From: Ischnura elegans
Taxonomy: Eukaryota; Arthropoda; Insecta; Odonata; Coenagrionidae
Direction of reading: 5' to 3'
Length of the DNA stretch: 64,000 nucleotides
Assembly (NCBI RefSeq): GCF_921293095.1
Contig: NC_060252.1
Span: forward strand, 75,784,866-75,848,865
Part shown: positions 61,440-64,000 of the stretch, one piece after another
Layout: the number at the start of each line of letters is the position of its first letter
How positions within the stretch are numbered: the first letter of the stretch is position 1
The notes under the pieces: generated by a model
What the model was told of the DNA's origin: nothing
The model's database searches: none
Seen by the model: only the letters and a program-made list of their open reading frames with translations
Made by a program: the position numbers and the translations under genes

Positions 61440-62200
61440 CTATTCCTAAACCTCGCTCTTACCATGATGTAGTCTACCTCTCCCCACATCCTGTGGACTT
61501 TTCCATATGTACCTTCTCCCTTTATGATGATTGAACCGTGCGTTTGTGATGAATAATTTGTTTCTCCTGCAAAATTCTGCTGCTTTCTCTCCCCTGTCGT
61601 TCCTCATTCCTAGTCCAAAATATCCTATTTCATTTCCATCCCTTGTTTCCCCAACTGAGGCATTCCAGTCCCCCATCACTACCAGATTTTTCTTACATGG
61701 GGTTTCCCTAATTATTTCCTCGAGCTGTTCATGCACCTCATCAACTTCCTTCACCCTCTGGTTTCTAATGGGCATGTAAACTTGAAGTACCACAAGGTTT
61801 GTGGGTTGCACCTTAATTTCTACCAGAATTCTATTGGTTACCTAGTTTATACCAACCATCTTCTTACCAAGCTTTCCATTTACTACCAAAGCTACCCTCT
61901 TTGACCTCTTTCCTACGAATATCCCTCTACCCATCTCTCCAGTAGTCCCTATTATCTCTTCACTTAACTTTGCATAATCACTAGATTATCTAACTCCCCT
62001 TCTCTATTTCTTTATTGATATTTTCTAGCTTTCCCACCCTCATCATTGTCCAAACCTTCCACTACACCACATTCATTGGTGTCCTCTTCTTCTCCAACTT
62101 CTTGATCTTTTCTTTTTTCTTGGTAGCTGTAGCTGAGGATAAGTATCTGTAAGGGTTTCCTATGCTGACCACCTTGAGGATCTTGCTGACCTTGCTACCA
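61440..62200 (-). mobile_element. LINE, APE endonuclease part
   Basis: Minus-strand frame 61811-61446 carries VLQVYMPIRNQ, NLVVMGDWNASVGETRDGNE (the GDWNA motif of APE-type endonucleases), GLGMRNDRGEKAAEFCRRNK and NHHKGRRYIWKSP. Homology-like sequence continues to about 62200. It is the 5' portion of the LINE whose 3' part lies at 58331-59355; the Penelope-like element sits between them. Confidence 0.68.
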
Positions 62201-62209
62201 TGAAGAGCA

Positions 62210-64000
62210 TCTGCCCTATGTGGATGGGTAGGTACTGTTTAACTAGTTTCCAAGGCTAATTTGATTATAGGAGAGAGAGGGGCACACTGGGACAGTTTTA
62301 GTATTCAATTTTTCAAGTGGCTTATAGTTCAACAGTTGCCATTCAGTAGTGAGGCAACTCCTGATGGCGAGGCAGAGAACCCCGTTGGCAGCACACGGAA
62401 AGAGGTAGCCATGAGGGCAAGTTCAGATCAGTACATTTGTGAGCTGCTGTGTCTTAGTCAGAAGTCATTATGATTCTCCTTTTGTGTGAGTGGTATAACA
62501 TGCTCCTCGCCGCTTGAGGAGAGTAGCAAGATTTTTGTGTATCATGAAGCTCAGCAAGAAGAACGTGGTCAAACTGACTGTGCTGAAATAAACAGAATGC
62601 CATAATAATGCACCGCACATTTGCTATTGTTTTTTTAGATCATGGCATTTATGTGGAAAATATACATTTGAGTCCAATGCCTCCATTGTTGTACCCTGTA
62701 AAGTGGATGTTTGTTGCAAAAAGTATCCCTGTGAATGAGTTATGGGCTACATTTTGGTGTTTTCCATTCCGTAAGGACTTGCATGGAGAATCTGCCCTAT
62801 GTAAATGATATGATCGTATTGATTTTCGTGATTTCTCATTTCATGAACCATTTCCAATTGTTCACAGTCAGTTGATTGCAGAATGTATGAATTGCATATT
62901 ACCACTTGTTGCAAATATAAATGCTGAAAAGCTTATTACGTAATTAAACCTGTTATCCTTTACGGCAGTTATATTTTTGAAGCTCGATAGTTTAGGTCGG
63001 GGGTTTTGGGCAAGAGTCGATTTTGATTTTTCTTGTAGAGTCTTCAGACACCCCCAAGGAAATCCTCAAAGTGTGAGTTGGCCCAGAAATGGCCGGGGAA
63101 AGGAAATGGTCCCACTATCCTGAATGTGAGAAATTCACCCACGTCTGGCCTAATCCAGGGTGAGTTCTACCCTCACCTTCCTAAGCCAACCTTAGGGTTA
63201 AATCACTAAGTTACTGGTGTTACTTAATTCATTTTTTCAAGATAGTTAAATTGAGTGATAGCAGAGATGCAATTGAATTTTTACCGCAAACAACACTAGC
63301 ATGCTGTCTTAAGCTAATCCTACAGTTGACAAACTTTATTTTTATCTCATTTTATGTCATAGTGAGCAAGTTGTATGATTTTTAATATTTCTTCCTTGAA
63401 ACCTCAATGGAATTTAATGATACTCTCAGTTTTAAGTCGATTTGCATTGGAATTTGTCTTCAATTCCATGAATTTATTCTGAATTTTCTTCTCTGTGGCC
63501 ATTGTACGCAATTTATAATCATAAGCAATTATGATGCGTATCGAGGAGTCAAAAGTATTTTACTTAATGGTTTGGTGGATTTTTTTTTGGAATTTTCATA
63601 CCTTACACACCTCTGCTTAGTGTAGCATTGACTCCATTGCTATTTCTTTTGAATTGAATTGGGATTTTAATAATTAACAAAACTTTGAAAGTGTGCTTTT
63701 AAGGAGCCCTTATATGTATCATCTCTTTCTTGATTCATGCCGTTTTCTGAGTACTTTAGGAAACATTTTTATTTGATTATTATTTATTATAGCAATTGAC
63801 AAGAGTGGCTAAGTTCTCTTCTATTCAGTGTCGAATCTGATGAGCATTGGTTGACATTAATGATATCCAAAAGGAGCAAATGATACCTTATCCTATTAAC
63901 TGTGGATTTAAGTGCCTTCTTCTTCATTTAGTGACCTCAAATTGAAACTATAGCTATTTTTACTTTTATTTTGTAAATACTTATGAATATTATACATATT
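62210..64000. other. right-hand end of window, mostly featureless
   Basis: Apart from the Tudor-like stretch at 62596-62808, I see no gene, RNA or element end. The GC-richer patch at 62990-63180 has no long open frame. Confidence 0.45.
62596..62808 (+). pseudogene. possible Tudor-domain fragment
   Basis: An open frame with FAIVFLDHGIYVENIHLSPM, then PPLLYPVKWMFVAKSIPVNE and LWATFW. The spacing recalls a Tudor core (VxFxDYG-x-x-V-x-x-x-x-L-x-x-MP ... P-x-x-x-x-W). Stops lie just outside both ends and no good splice sites were seen, so it may be a retrocopy or exon remnant, or chance. Confidence 0.22.

Overview
The window is AT-rich animal nuclear DNA with spliced genes, long introns and a dense, layered load of transposon remains. 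The two recognisable proteins are metazoan (RRP8 and UBE3A). The repeats (hAT, piggyBac and Tigger-like MITEs, tRNA-derived SINEs, Penelope-like elements, LINEs with APE endonuclease) suggest an arthropod, probably an insect. I cannot place it more finely from sequence alone.

Layout. Bases 1-2050 hold a hAT-like MITE, two inverted copies of a MITE rich in the word TTGGCCCAACG, and a doubtful exon pair. Bases about 2600-15839 hold an unrecognised multi-exon gene on the minus strand. Eight exons join in perfect phase and give 411 codons; its 3' end is unresolved. It starts only 113 bp from the start of the next gene, so the two probably share a bidirectional promoter. Bases 15953-30664 (+) encode RRP8, the nucleolar SAM-dependent rRNA methyltransferase-like protein: 6 exons, 635 aa. 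Its large introns are filled with MITEs, a LINE relic and a decayed Penelope-like element interrupted by a foldback transposon. Bases 31061-54970 (+) encode UBE3A/E6AP, the HECT E3 ubiquitin ligase with an N-terminal AZUL zinc finger: 11 exons, 928 aa, catalytic Cys896. Its introns carry SINEs, Tigger/Harbinger-like elements and a nested stack in the last intron. Bases 55.3-64 kb lie downstream: a diverged 0.4-kb tandem duplication, then a LINE on the minus strand interrupted by a SINE (exact 14-bp target duplication) and by a Penelope-like element, with a hAT MITE at its 3' end. The rest is largely featureless, apart from a weak Tudor-like reading frame.

The genes are ordinary single-copy housekeeping loci (ribosome biogenesis, ubiquitin ligation) with no evident operon-like relationship beyond close spacing. 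The least explained features are four long, near-perfect palindromes of 58-107 bp (two look like local inverted duplications), the unrecognised minus-strand gene with a frame-shifted continuation, and the nested repeat stack in the last UBE3A intron. I saw no CRISPR array, rRNA gene or intact tRNA gene. All gene models were made by eye from splice signals and frame continuity.
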